From NCBI GenBank assembly GCA_910577555.1, contig CAJTLF010000012.1, positions 6,395 to 70,394 on the forward strand: a stretch of DNA of 64,000 nt, in the 5' to 3' direction. The position numbers were made by a program, and so were the translations under genes. Position 1 is the stretch's first letter. The number at the start of each line of letters is the position of its first letter. This DNA comes from an uncultured Christensenella sp. Lineage in GTDB: Bacteria > Bacillota > Clostridia > Christensenellales > Borkfalkiaceae. Under the pieces are notes generated by a model. The model ran no database searches. It worked only from the letters and a program-made list of their open reading frames with translations, and had not been told where the DNA came from. Shown here piece after piece: positions 16,690 through 23,953 of this stretch.

Positions 16690-17421
16690 TTATATTTTTT
16701 GGCGTAATTTTCTTTTGAAGTAGCCGTTTACTCCGCCCATTCCGCCGAATACGTTGAATACGCTTTCGCGCTTGCCCGTTATATTTTCCGCCGCCGCCTT
16801 GTACGCCTTTACCGTGGCGGGTTTGGGGCGGTCTGCGGCGATGAGCAGGTCTTCCGGAATTACCGCCGCAAGGCGCAGGTGCAACAGCGACGCAATTTCG
16901 TGGGCTGTCATCGTTTCGCCGTTTAAAATCGCCGCCGCGCTCAGCTTGTTTACGACGAGAGCCACGTCCTTTATTCCGCCGTCGGTCAGGTACGAGCGGC
17001 ACGCGTCCGCGCTCTTTATGGACGCGGGGTACGGCTCGGTTACTATTAACGCTCTGTCGCAACAGCTTTCGCCCGTTTTATCGGTGAGAATGTAGTCGAA
17101 AAGCCCGTCCACGTCCGCAATCGCTCTTTTTACCGCGGAAAAGTCGGTTAAGCCGAGCGTGGGCATAAACGAAAGATTTGCGTCCTTGGGGTGGGAAACG
17201 AGCGTCTGCTTTGCGCGGCACGCGCTCTTTGCATAGTCCGCGAGAGAGTATACTATTCTGTCGCGGCAGTTGCCTATTATTTCGGCGCAACCGCACTTGT
17301 CGTCGCCGTCCACTATGAGAGTGCGCTCGCCCGACGCCGCAAGCGCGCGTCCTAACCATACTGCAAAGGTGGTTGCGCCCGTGCCGCCTTTAAAGCCCGT
17401 TATAAGTATTTTTTGTGCCAT
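16690..17421 (-). CDS. MinD/ParA-like ATPase with atypical Walker A
   Basis: A 243-aa SIMIBI-class ATPase related to MinD/ParA/CpaE. The signature KGG lysine is present, but the P-loop reads GFKGGTGATTFAVWLG, with Ala where most family members have the second Lys. Walker A' VDGDDKCGCAEIIGN and a later FDYILTDKTGE block (Walker B) follow, and ALVVNKLS matches the usual nucleotide-contact strand. GGxGATT variants are known in the CpaE/TadZ group. The C-terminus (VFGGMGGVNGYFKRKL) is basic and may contact membrane. No ParB, MinC or Tad gene adjoins it, so the partner is unknown. Confidence 0.8.
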   Translation of the reverse strand: MAQKILITGFKGGTGATTFAVWLGRALAASGERTLIVDGDDKCGCAEIIGNCRDRIVYSLADYAKSACRAKQTLVSHPKDANLSFMPTLGLTDFSAVKRAIADVDGLFDYILTDKTGESCCDRALIVTEPYPASIKSADACRSYLTDGGIKDVALVVNKLSAAAILNGETMTAHEIASLLHLRLAAVIPEDLLIAADRPKPATVKAYKAAAENITGKRESVFNVFGGMGGVNGYFKRKLRQKI

Positions 17422-17556
17422 ATTTTATATTGTAATTAATTATATTACGATTTTTTTGCGGAAAAACGGGGGTTTTGGGCGGGGAACGGCGAAAAGGGGT
17501 GGGCGGGTTGAATGGGGTGGGGGAATATACGGGCGGGGGCGGTCATATTTTATTAT

Positions 17557-17802
17557 ATGAAACTTATGGAGCAGGTTTTGTCCGAGCTGGGCGCGGACGA
17601 TTTAAAGGCGTTTACCGTAATTCCCGCGTTCGGCGGGTATTTCAGATGCGTGAAAAATATCGCGGAGTATTCGGCGGAAAAGGTCGTTCTCGTGTTGCGA
17701 AAGACCGTGGTTACTCTCGAAGGCGAAGGGCTGGAAATAGGCAGGTATTTCGAGCAGGATATATTCATCAAGGGCGATATAAAGGTGGTTAAAGTTGACT
17801 GA
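17557..17802 (+). CDS. yqfC: Sporulation protein YqfC (YabP/YqfC family)
   Basis: An 81-aa protein starting at ATG 17557 (MKLMEQVLSELG). The family core is YFRCVKNIAEYSAEKVVLVL, followed by the diagnostic GEGLEIGRYFEQDIFIKGDI. YqfC is encoded upstream of yqfD in spore-forming Firmicutes under mother-cell control in Bacillus subtilis. The stop overlaps the yqfD TTG start by 8 nt. Its presence suggests that this lineage sporulates or recently did. A weak ribosome site leaves a second ATG, 9 nt downstream, possible. Confidence 0.85.
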   Translation: MKLMEQVLSELGADDLKAFTVIPAFGGYFRCVKNIAEYSAEKVVLVLRKTVVTLEGEGLEIGRYFEQDIFIKGDIKVVKVD

Positions 17803-18685
17803 TTTGACTAAAATCCGCATAACCGCGTCCGCGGAGCTTGCGCTGAAAAAGCTGAAAAAAGCCGAAATTGCCGTGTTCGACTGCAAAAAGTCGGGCGCGG
17901 AGCTTTTATTCTGCGTTAAGGACAAAGACGTTAAAAAAGTTTTTGCAATTTTCGATAAACCGTGTTATAATATAAAGGTAGATAAAAAAAGCTACGCGAC
18001 GCGGTTTTTTAACTTTATTTGCTTGCGCGCGGGACTGGTTGCGGGAGCGTTGCTGTTTATCGCGGCGGCGTTTATCGCAAATTCGTTCGTGCTTAAAATA
18101 GAAGTGAGCGGGAGCGGAAGCTATCTCGAGAGCGAAGTGCGGCGCATCGTTCTGGAAGAAGGCGCGGGTGAGTTTAAGCCCTTTTCGGCGTTCAACGGTT
18201 CTTCGGCGACGGGGCGCATACTTTCCCTGCCGCAGGTCACCTTCTGCAATATACAGAAAAAGGGCAGCGTGCTTGTGGTTGACGTGCAGGTGGACGAAGA
18301 GCATTACGGCTCGGTGGTGCGCGACGACCTTAAAAGCGACTGCGACGGCGTGGTAAGGCGGGTGGTCGCGGTGTGCGGCACGGCGGCGGTCAGTGCGGGC
18401 GACTCCGTAAAAAGGGGGGATTCCCTGATTTACGCGCACACCCTTGCGGGCGAAGAGACGGTTAGCTGTATCGCCGCGGGATACGCCGAAATAGAGTGCG
18501 CGCGCACGGCGGAATACTTTGCCGACTGCGAGAGCGAAGAGAATACCAAAGCCGCCCTTTCTTCCGTTCTTTTGGACGGGGAAAGCTTTATCGAGAGAAA
18601 TTACGTTGTAAAGCCCACGGACGGGGGAGTTATTTACGTTATAGATTTTAAGTATTTACACATTATTAGTATTAATCTGGAGTGA
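17795..18685 (+). CDS. yqfD: Sporulation protein YqfD, short form
   Basis: A 296-aa protein, compared with about 400 in Bacillus subtilis. A cytoplasmic N-terminal domain of about 70 residues precedes a single membrane helix (AGLVAGALLFIAAAFIANSF). After it comes a POTRA-like extracytoplasmic segment (VLKIEVSGSGSYLESEVRRIV) and a beta-rich C-terminal region. The predicted start is TTG 17795 within yqfC, so the genes are coupled. Function in sporulation is known genetically but not biochemically. The shortening falls in the C-terminal domain. Confidence 0.85.
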   Translation: MTDLTKIRITASAELALKKLKKAEIAVFDCKKSGAELLFCVKDKDVKKVFAIFDKPCYNIKVDKKSYATRFFNFICLRAGLVAGALLFIAAAFIANSFVLKIEVSGSGSYLESEVRRIVLEEGAGEFKPFSAFNGSSATGRILSLPQVTFCNIQKKGSVLVVDVQVDEEHYGSVVRDDLKSDCDGVVRRVVAVCGTAAVSAGDSVKRGDSLIYAHTLAGEETVSCIAAGYAEIECARTAEYFADCESEENTKAALSSVLLDGESFIERNYVVKPTDGGVIYVIDFKYLHIISINLE

Positions 18686-18717
18686 GCGGCGGAAATGCCG
18701 TTTATATATAATCGTTT

Positions 18718-19704
18718 ATGGATAAAAGCGTAAGAAAGATAAATGCGGAAAATACGGACGCCTTGCAGAAGTTTCTGGGGACTTTCGACGAGAACGTCAA
18801 CAGAATTATGCAGGAGCTGGGCGTTATAGTGCGCGTGGACGGCGTTACCGTGATTATTTCGGGCGCGGAAGAGAGAGTAAATCTTGCCGCCGAAGTTACG
18901 GAAAACCTGCTCGCACTTGCGCGTAAAGGGGAAGATATCGACTGCGGCAGGGTCACTTACTGCGTGGAGCTTGCAAAGGAAGGCAAGGCGAAGGATATAA
19001 CCAAGCTTGCGTCGGGAACGGTGGCGATAACTTCCCGCGGAAAGCCGGTAAAATGCAAGACGGTGGGGCAGAGAGCGTACGTTGACGGCATACGCAAAAA
19101 CGGCGTGACCTTCGGCATAGGACCTGCCGGCACGGGCAAGACTTATCTTGCCGTATGTCTTGCAGTACAAGCCTACAAGCAAAAGCAGGCGGACAAGATT
19201 ATTTTAACCCGCCCCGCGGTGGAAGCGGGCGAAAAGCTGGGCTTTCTTCCCGGAGATTTGCAGACGAAGGTCGACCCGTATTTAAGACCGCTGTACGACG
19301 CGCTGGAAGAGATGCTCGGCACGGAAACTTACCAGAAGCTTATGGAGCGGGGGACCATCGAAGTCGCGCCGCTGGCGTATATGCGCGGGCGTACGCTGTC
19401 GAATGCGTTCATTATTTTAGACGAAGCACAGAACACTACCCGCGAGCAGATGAAGATGTTTCTGACCCGTCTGGGCGACGGGAGTAAGATGGTCGTGACG
19501 GGTGACGTCACGCAGATTGACCTGCCCGACGGGAAGAGAAGCGGGCTCGAACACGCGGTGAGCGTTTTAAAGGACGTGGAAGGCGTTGCCGCTATTTACC
19601 TTACTGATAAAGACGTCGTGCGAAATCCCCTTGTTATGAGAATCGTAAGAGCTTACGACGGGGATTCGGCAAGGAGTAAAGATGATAAAGATAAACATGA
19701 GTAA
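18718..19704 (+). CDS. phoH: PhoH-family ATPase/RNA helicase-like protein
   Basis: A 328-aa cytoplasmic P-loop ATPase. Walker A is GPAGTGKTYLAV, followed by the PhoH signature ILTRPAVEAGEKLGFLPGD; Walker B is FIILDEAQNTT, then VVTGDVTQIDLP. PhoH proteins next to ybeY are linked to RNA metabolism. The gene lies between yqfD and pgpH as in other Firmicutes, and its 3' end overlaps the pgpH start by 23 nt. Confidence 0.95.
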   Translation: MDKSVRKINAENTDALQKFLGTFDENVNRIMQELGVIVRVDGVTVIISGAEERVNLAAEVTENLLALARKGEDIDCGRVTYCVELAKEGKAKDITKLASGTVAITSRGKPVKCKTVGQRAYVDGIRKNGVTFGIGPAGTGKTYLAVCLAVQAYKQKQADKIILTRPAVEAGEKLGFLPGDLQTKVDPYLRPLYDALEEMLGTETYQKLMERGTIEVAPLAYMRGRTLSNAFIILDEAQNTTREQMKMFLTRLGDGSKMVVTGDVTQIDLPDGKRSGLEHAVSVLKDVEGVAAIYLTDKDVVRNPLVMRIVRAYDGDSARSKDDKDKHE

Positions 19705-21145
19705 AAAGGAAATTGCGCTATCGGCTCTGACGACGATAATCTGCCATATTCTTCTGCTCGGGCTGATGGTGTTGATGATTGTAATCAATACCGAAGGCGG
19801 TACGGTTGAATTTTTCAGGGCGCAGATTGACAACGTGGTTACGGTGGCGGTGGCGTCGTCCGTGCTGACGATGGTCGTTTATTTCTTTTTCTTTATAGAA
19901 AACAAAGCCGTTTTGTGCAAGTATTCCAAAATTCTGGAAATTTATCTGCTGTTGGGCGTTGCGCTCGTTTTAAACGACGTGGTTGCGAAGTACGTTTCCG
20001 CGACCGCCAGCCCCATGCTGTTTTTCCCGCTGATTGCCTGTATGGTTCTGCGGCGCAGGGAAGCGATTTTTCTCAACAGCGTCTATATGCTTATCTCGTT
20101 CGTGTTCAACAGGTATCTCAACAGCACCGATATAGTGGGCGGCGGGATAGAGATGATTGAGTGCTTTGCGGGGCTTTTAACGGTGTTCTGCGGCGGCATT
20201 ACGGGAATTTTCCTTATGAAGAGCGTAAAGACCAGACTTGGAAGCGTTCTGGTGGGGTTTGCGCTGTTTATACCCGTTACTCTTATAAACGTGGTTATGC
20301 AGTTGCCGTCGATGACCGATTACGAGCTGATGAGTATACTTAATTTCGGCATTTTCAGTATCGTGGACTGCGTTCTTTCCGTGCTGCTGTTTATGTGTAT
20401 TCTTCCCATGATTGAAGGGGCGTTTTCCGAGCTTACTTCCTTCCGTCTGCGCGAGCTTACCGCGGACAGCGCGCCCCTTATGAAAAGGCTGAAGCAGCAG
20501 GCGTTGGGTACTTATAACCACTCGATAGTGGTTGCACAGCTTGCCGAAGCGTGCGCGAGCGCGATTGGCGAAGACGCCGAGCTTGCCCGCGCGGTGGCTT
20601 ACTATCACGACGTGGGTAAGCTGAAAAGCCCCGAAATGTTCGCCGAGAACCAGAGCGAATACAACCTGCACACCGAGCTTACGCCCGAGCTGTCGGTAGA
20701 TATAATCCGCTCGCACGCGAGAGAAGGGGCCAAGCTAATTAAAAAATACAAGCTGCCCGAAATTTTTGCGGACATAGCCGTGCAACACCACGGCACTATG
20801 CCCATAAAATACTTTTACGCAAAGGCGTTGAAGCTGAGCGACGGCGGGCTTAACGCCAACAATTACTCATATCTGGGACCTACCCCGACGAGCAAGATTG
20901 CGGCAATTATTATGATTTGCGACTCTTCGGAAGCGGCGGCGCGTTCGCTTTCAGACCGCTCGCCCGAAAAGGTGGCGGCGTTGGTGGGCAGCGTAGTGGA
21001 AGAGAGAATGAACCAGGAGCAGTTCGTGGACTGCGACATTACCATGCGGGAGCTTACGCTCGTTACCCGAACGGTTATAAACCAGCTTGCCGGAGTTTAC
21101 CATTCGCGCGTGAAATACCCTAAGCTCGTGCTGTCGAGAAAGTGA
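19682..21145 (+). CDS. pgpH: PgpH-like HD-domain membrane protein lacking the large extracytoplasmic domain
   Basis: Known PgpH (YqfF) degrades cyclic di-AMP with a cytoplasmic HD domain. Here six or seven membrane helices (residues about 15-260) lead directly to the HD domain: TYNHSIVVAQLAEACA, YYHDVGKLKSPEMF with the HD pair, and VQHHGTMPIKYFY. At 487 aa it is about 220 shorter than the Bacillus protein; the N-terminal 7TMR-HDED extracytoplasmic sensor is absent. AAGGAG 5 nt before ATG 19682 supports that start, inside phoH. Enzyme activity is expected because the metal-binding residues are intact; signal sensing must differ. Confidence 0.88.
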   Translation: MIKINMSKKEIALSALTTIICHILLLGLMVLMIVINTEGGTVEFFRAQIDNVVTVAVASSVLTMVVYFFFFIENKAVLCKYSKILEIYLLLGVALVLNDVVAKYVSATASPMLFFPLIACMVLRRREAIFLNSVYMLISFVFNRYLNSTDIVGGGIEMIECFAGLLTVFCGGITGIFLMKSVKTRLGSVLVGFALFIPVTLINVVMQLPSMTDYELMSILNFGIFSIVDCVLSVLLFMCILPMIEGAFSELTSFRLRELTADSAPLMKRLKQQALGTYNHSIVVAQLAEACASAIGEDAELARAVAYYHDVGKLKSPEMFAENQSEYNLHTELTPELSVDIIRSHAREGAKLIKKYKLPEIFADIAVQHHGTMPIKYFYAKALKLSDGGLNANNYSYLGPTPTSKIAAIIMICDSSEAAARSLSDRSPEKVAALVGSVVEERMNQEQFVDCDITMRELTLVTRTVINQLAGVYHSRVKYPKLVLSRK

Positions 21146-21146
21146 T

Positions 21147-21608
21147 ATGTTGAATATTTACTGCGAAGATTTTGATTTTTGTGACCTTGCCCGCGCGTTC
21201 GACGGGGAGATAGCGGGCGACTGCGGAATTTCCGCGGAAATAATTTTTATTGACGGCGAGAAGATAAGGCGGCTCAACCGCGAGACGCGCGGAGTGGACG
21301 CGGTGACCGACGTTTTAAGCTATCCGTCTTTGGACGGGATAAAGGGTAAAGATATCAACGCCGACGATTTTCCCGCAGACCTTGACGAGAACGGGTGCGT
21401 TTTTATAGGCAGTATCGCGATATGCACGGCGCGGGCGCGCGAGCAGGCGGAAGAGTACGGGCATAGCTACGAGCGCGAGCTTTTTTACCTTGCCGTACAC
21501 GGGCTGTGGCATTTGCTGGGCTACGACCATATGACGGACGCGGACAAGATGGAGATGCGGGAAAGGGAAGAGAAAATACTGTCCAAATTAGGACTGGCGA
21601 GAGATTAA
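21147..21608 (+). CDS. ybeY: Endoribonuclease YbeY
   Basis: A 153-aa protein with the family zinc motif HGLWHLLGYDH near the C-terminus (three His ligands) and the upstream RLNRETRGVDAVTDVLSYP block. YbeY takes part in 16S rRNA 3' maturation and ribosome quality control. It starts 1 nt after the pgpH stop and is followed 11 nt later by era, the usual Firmicutes pairing. Normal length. Confidence 0.95.
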   Translation: MLNIYCEDFDFCDLARAFDGEIAGDCGISAEIIFIDGEKIRRLNRETRGVDAVTDVLSYPSLDGIKGKDINADDFPADLDENGCVFIGSIAICTARAREQAEEYGHSYERELFYLAVHGLWHLLGYDHMTDADKMEMREREEKILSKLGLARD

Positions 21609-21619
21609 AGGAGAGTGCG

Positions 21620-22498
21620 ATGCGGTCGGGATTTATAGGCGTGATAGGCAAGGCGAACGCGGGGAAGAGTACTTTGGTGAACGTGCTGGTGGGCGAGAAG
21701 GTGGCGATTACTTCGCCAAAGCCGCAGACGACGCGGCACTCGATTATGGGCGTGCTTACCAAGGAAGAGTATCAGCTGGTGTTCGTGGATACGCCCGGCA
21801 TTTATAAGAGTGCGAACCGTCTTACCGATATGATGATGAAGGCGACGGACGACGCGGCGAAGGACGTGGATTTTATACTGTTCGTTCACGACGGGCACGC
21901 GGGGCTTTCGGACGGGGATATCGAGCTGATTAAAAAGTACGCGTCGGGCAGAACGCCAATGGCTATTGCGTATACGAAAATAGATATTATGCCCAAGGAG
22001 AACGTGGCGGCGGACGTGAAAACGCTTTACGAAAACGGCGTGGAGTGCGACGTTTTTCCCGTTTCCGCGAGAAAGCACCAGAATATAAACAAGCTTGAAA
22101 AATACCTTGCGGAAAAGATGCCCGAAGGCGACAAGGTTATTGCGCAGGATATAGTTTCGGATAAGAGCGAAAAGTTTATGATTGCCGAAATTATGCGGGA
22201 AAAGATTCTTCTTAAATTCGACGACGAAATTCCGCACGGCATAGCCGTGGTTATAAATACCTTCGAGCGGCAGGAGAACGGGGTTTACGATATTAACCTT
22301 GATATTATCTGCGAAAAAGCAAACCATAAGGCGATTCTTATCGGCAAGCAGGGCAGGGCTATTAAGGAAGTTTCTTCGTTTGCACGCTCGGCAATGGAAA
22401 AGTTTTTGGGCGCGAAGGTGTTTCTGACAACTTACGTGAGAGTGGAATCCGACTGGCGGAACAGACCTAACCTTATTAAGGACGTGTTTATAGTATAA
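21620..22498 (+). CDS. era: Ribosome-assembly GTPase Era
   Basis: A 292-aa protein. G1 is GKANAGKSTLVN, G2 lies in KPQTTRHSIMG, G3 is DTPG, and G4 reads YTKID (more often NKxD). The KH RNA-binding domain has IGKQGRAIKEVSSFARSAME. Era binds the 3' end of 16S rRNA during 30S assembly. The start is ATG 21620 after AAAGGAGAG; an upstream ATG at 21506 lies inside ybeY. dgkA and cdd, often located between ybeY and era, are absent. Confidence 0.96.
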   Translation: MRSGFIGVIGKANAGKSTLVNVLVGEKVAITSPKPQTTRHSIMGVLTKEEYQLVFVDTPGIYKSANRLTDMMMKATDDAAKDVDFILFVHDGHAGLSDGDIELIKKYASGRTPMAIAYTKIDIMPKENVAADVKTLYENGVECDVFPVSARKHQNINKLEKYLAEKMPEGDKVIAQDIVSDKSEKFMIAEIMREKILLKFDDEIPHGIAVVINTFERQENGVYDINLDIICEKANHKAILIGKQGRAIKEVSSFARSAMEKFLGAKVFLTTYVRVESDWRNRPNLIKDVFIV

Positions 22499-22745
22499 AA
22501 GTAGTTCACGAAAATAACGCGCTATTCTGCGCGCATAATTTTCCGTGATTTTGGGAAACTAAGTTTCCCTGCCCGCAATTTTTAAGGGCAAAGAAATATA
22601 TAATTGCGGGCATTCCCTTCCAGTGAGCCGAAGGTTTTCGCAAATTGGGTGCGCCGGCGCAAAGGCGTGACTTTGCTTGCGCAGTGAATAAAAGTAGTTC
22701 ACGAATTTTCGTTTCTATTCTGCGAAACGAAAATTCCGTGAGTTG
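22495..22745 (+). repeat. Two paralogous bulged hairpins flanking further stems
   Basis: Copy 1 (about 22496-22548) and copy 2 (about 22686-22741) share the 5' end AAAAGTAGTTCACG, the apex CTATTCTGCG and the 3' end CCGTGA. Each has TCACG paired with CGTGA and the same single bulged C. The inner stems differ in sequence but each is self-complementary (AAAAT/ATTTT plus CGCGC/GCGCG in copy 1; AATTTTCGTTTC with its complement in copy 2). Between them: GGGAAACT/AGTTTCCC at 22553-22569 and a long-range GCCCGCAAT/ATTGCGGGC pair. Non-coding. Confidence 0.7.
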
Positions 22746-22785
22746 AAAGGCGGTTGCGTGTATTTGGTGGTGCGATTTGCCCGTG

Positions 22786-22905
22786 TGGATTGCTTCGTCG
22801 CTACGCTCCTCGCAATGACGGGGGAGAAAGAGCGCGCAATGACGGAAAGGGGAATGATACGTTTATCTGGATTGCTTCGTCGCTACGCTTCTCGCAATGA
22901 CGGAA
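22786..22905. repeat. Dispersed hairpin repeats (copy group 3)
   Basis: Two near-identical copies of the ATTGCTTCGTCGCTACGC...TCGCAATGACG element at about 22786-22821 and 22868-22904, separated by a GCGCAATGACGG fragment. Confidence 0.8.
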
Positions 22906-22984
22906 AGGGGCGGGGCGGAAGTTTTCGGGGTTTGGATAAATAAAATTTTAAATACGGCGCATTCTGTTATTAAAGGAGTGTGCT

Positions 22985-23089
22985 ATGAAAAGAGATAAAG
23001 ACGCTGCCGAGCTTGCCTGGAAAATGTTTGAAAAGACGGGTAACGTGAGTTATTATATGCTTTACAAACAGCTTGACGGCAGAAAGTAA
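22985..23089 (+). CDS. yqzL: YqzL-family small protein
   Basis: A 34-aa gene: MKRDKDAAELAWKMFEKTG, then NVSYYMLYKQLDGRK. The pattern W-K-x-F-x-x-T-G-N-x-x-x-Y-x-L matches YqzL, a tiny protein encoded between era and recO in Bacillus and many Clostridia. AAAGGAG lies at the right distance before ATG 22985. Function is not known. The conserved location is the main support. Confidence 0.8.
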   Translation: MKRDKDAAELAWKMFEKTGNVSYYMLYKQLDGRK

Positions 23090-23133
23090 TACCATACCGT
23101 TAATTGCGCATATGACCAAAGAAAAAAATATTT

Positions 23134-23853
23134 ATGGAAATTAAGTTGAACGCGGTGACGCTACGCGCCGCCGATTACGGTGAAAACGATAAAATTCTGA
23201 CCCTTTTAACCGCCGAAAACGGTAAGATTACCGCGGGAATCAAGGGGGTTAAAAAGCCGAACGCAAAGCTTAAATTTGCCGCACAGCCATTTTGTTTTGC
23301 TGAGTTCGTGCTTGTGAAAAAAGGGGATAAGCTTACCGTTACCAACTGTTCGGAGCTGGAAAGCTTTTACGATTTGCGCACCGACATAAACAAATTTTAT
23401 GCGGCGTGCGCGGCTTTGGAAGGCGCGGCGGCGGTCACTTACGAAGGCGGGGAGTGCGGTGAAATTTTTTACGCGCTGGTAAAAACCCTGTCACAAATAA
23501 GTGCGGGCGACGAGCGCGCGCCCCTTATTGCTTTTCTGAATTTTTTACTTACGCAGGCGGGCTACGCCATTTCCGCGGAGAGCTGTTCGGAGTGCGGAAG
23601 GGATTTGACTGCCGCCGAAAAACTGCGGTTCGATATGGATACGGGCGCGTTTACCTGTTACGACTGCGGCACGGGCGCGGGGGCGAGCGCGGTTACTTAT
23701 AACGTTTTAAGAAAGGTTGCGGGGAAGTCGTTCGACAGCGGGTTTATTACCGCGGACGGCGAAAAACGGGCGTTGCGGCTCATTAGGGAATACTTTGCGT
23801 ACAAGACCGATTGCCCCTTAAAGAGCCTTGGCGAATACGTGAGACTTATCTGA
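23134..23853 (+). CDS. recO: DNA repair protein RecO
   Basis: A 239-aa recombination mediator that helps load RecA at ssDNA gaps. The N-terminal OB fold opens with ADYGENDKILTLLTAENGKI. The C-terminal zinc knuckle has CSECGRDLTAAEKL and later CYDCG. Length is typical. The ribosome site is weak, but no other start fits the conserved N-terminus. It ends at a terminator (23872-23899). Confidence 0.93.
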   Translation: MEIKLNAVTLRAADYGENDKILTLLTAENGKITAGIKGVKKPNAKLKFAAQPFCFAEFVLVKKGDKLTVTNCSELESFYDLRTDINKFYAACAALEGAAAVTYEGGECGEIFYALVKTLSQISAGDERAPLIAFLNFLLTQAGYAISAESCSECGRDLTAAEKLRFDMDTGAFTCYDCGTGAGASAVTYNVLRKVAGKSFDSGFITADGEKRALRLIREYFAYKTDCPLKSLGEYVRLI

Positions 23854-23871
23854 AAAATTAATAATTTATCG

Positions 23872-23899
23872 GCGTCTGCATTTTTTGCGGACGCTTTTT
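23872..23899 (+). terminator. Terminator after recO
   Basis: GCGTCTGCA pairs with TGCGGACGC (one G-U), 5-nt loop, then TTTTT. Confidence 0.85.
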
Positions 23900-23903
23900 A
23901 ATA

Positions 23904-23931
23904 TTGACAATTGACCGCTTTATGGTACAAT
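23904..23931 (+). promoter_or_regulatory. Promoter of the InlB-repeat lipoprotein
   Basis: TTGACA (23904-23909), 16 bp, TACAAT (23926-23931) with a preceding TG. Confidence 0.7.
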
Positions 23932-23953
23932 AGAATAAAAGGGAAGTAAAATT

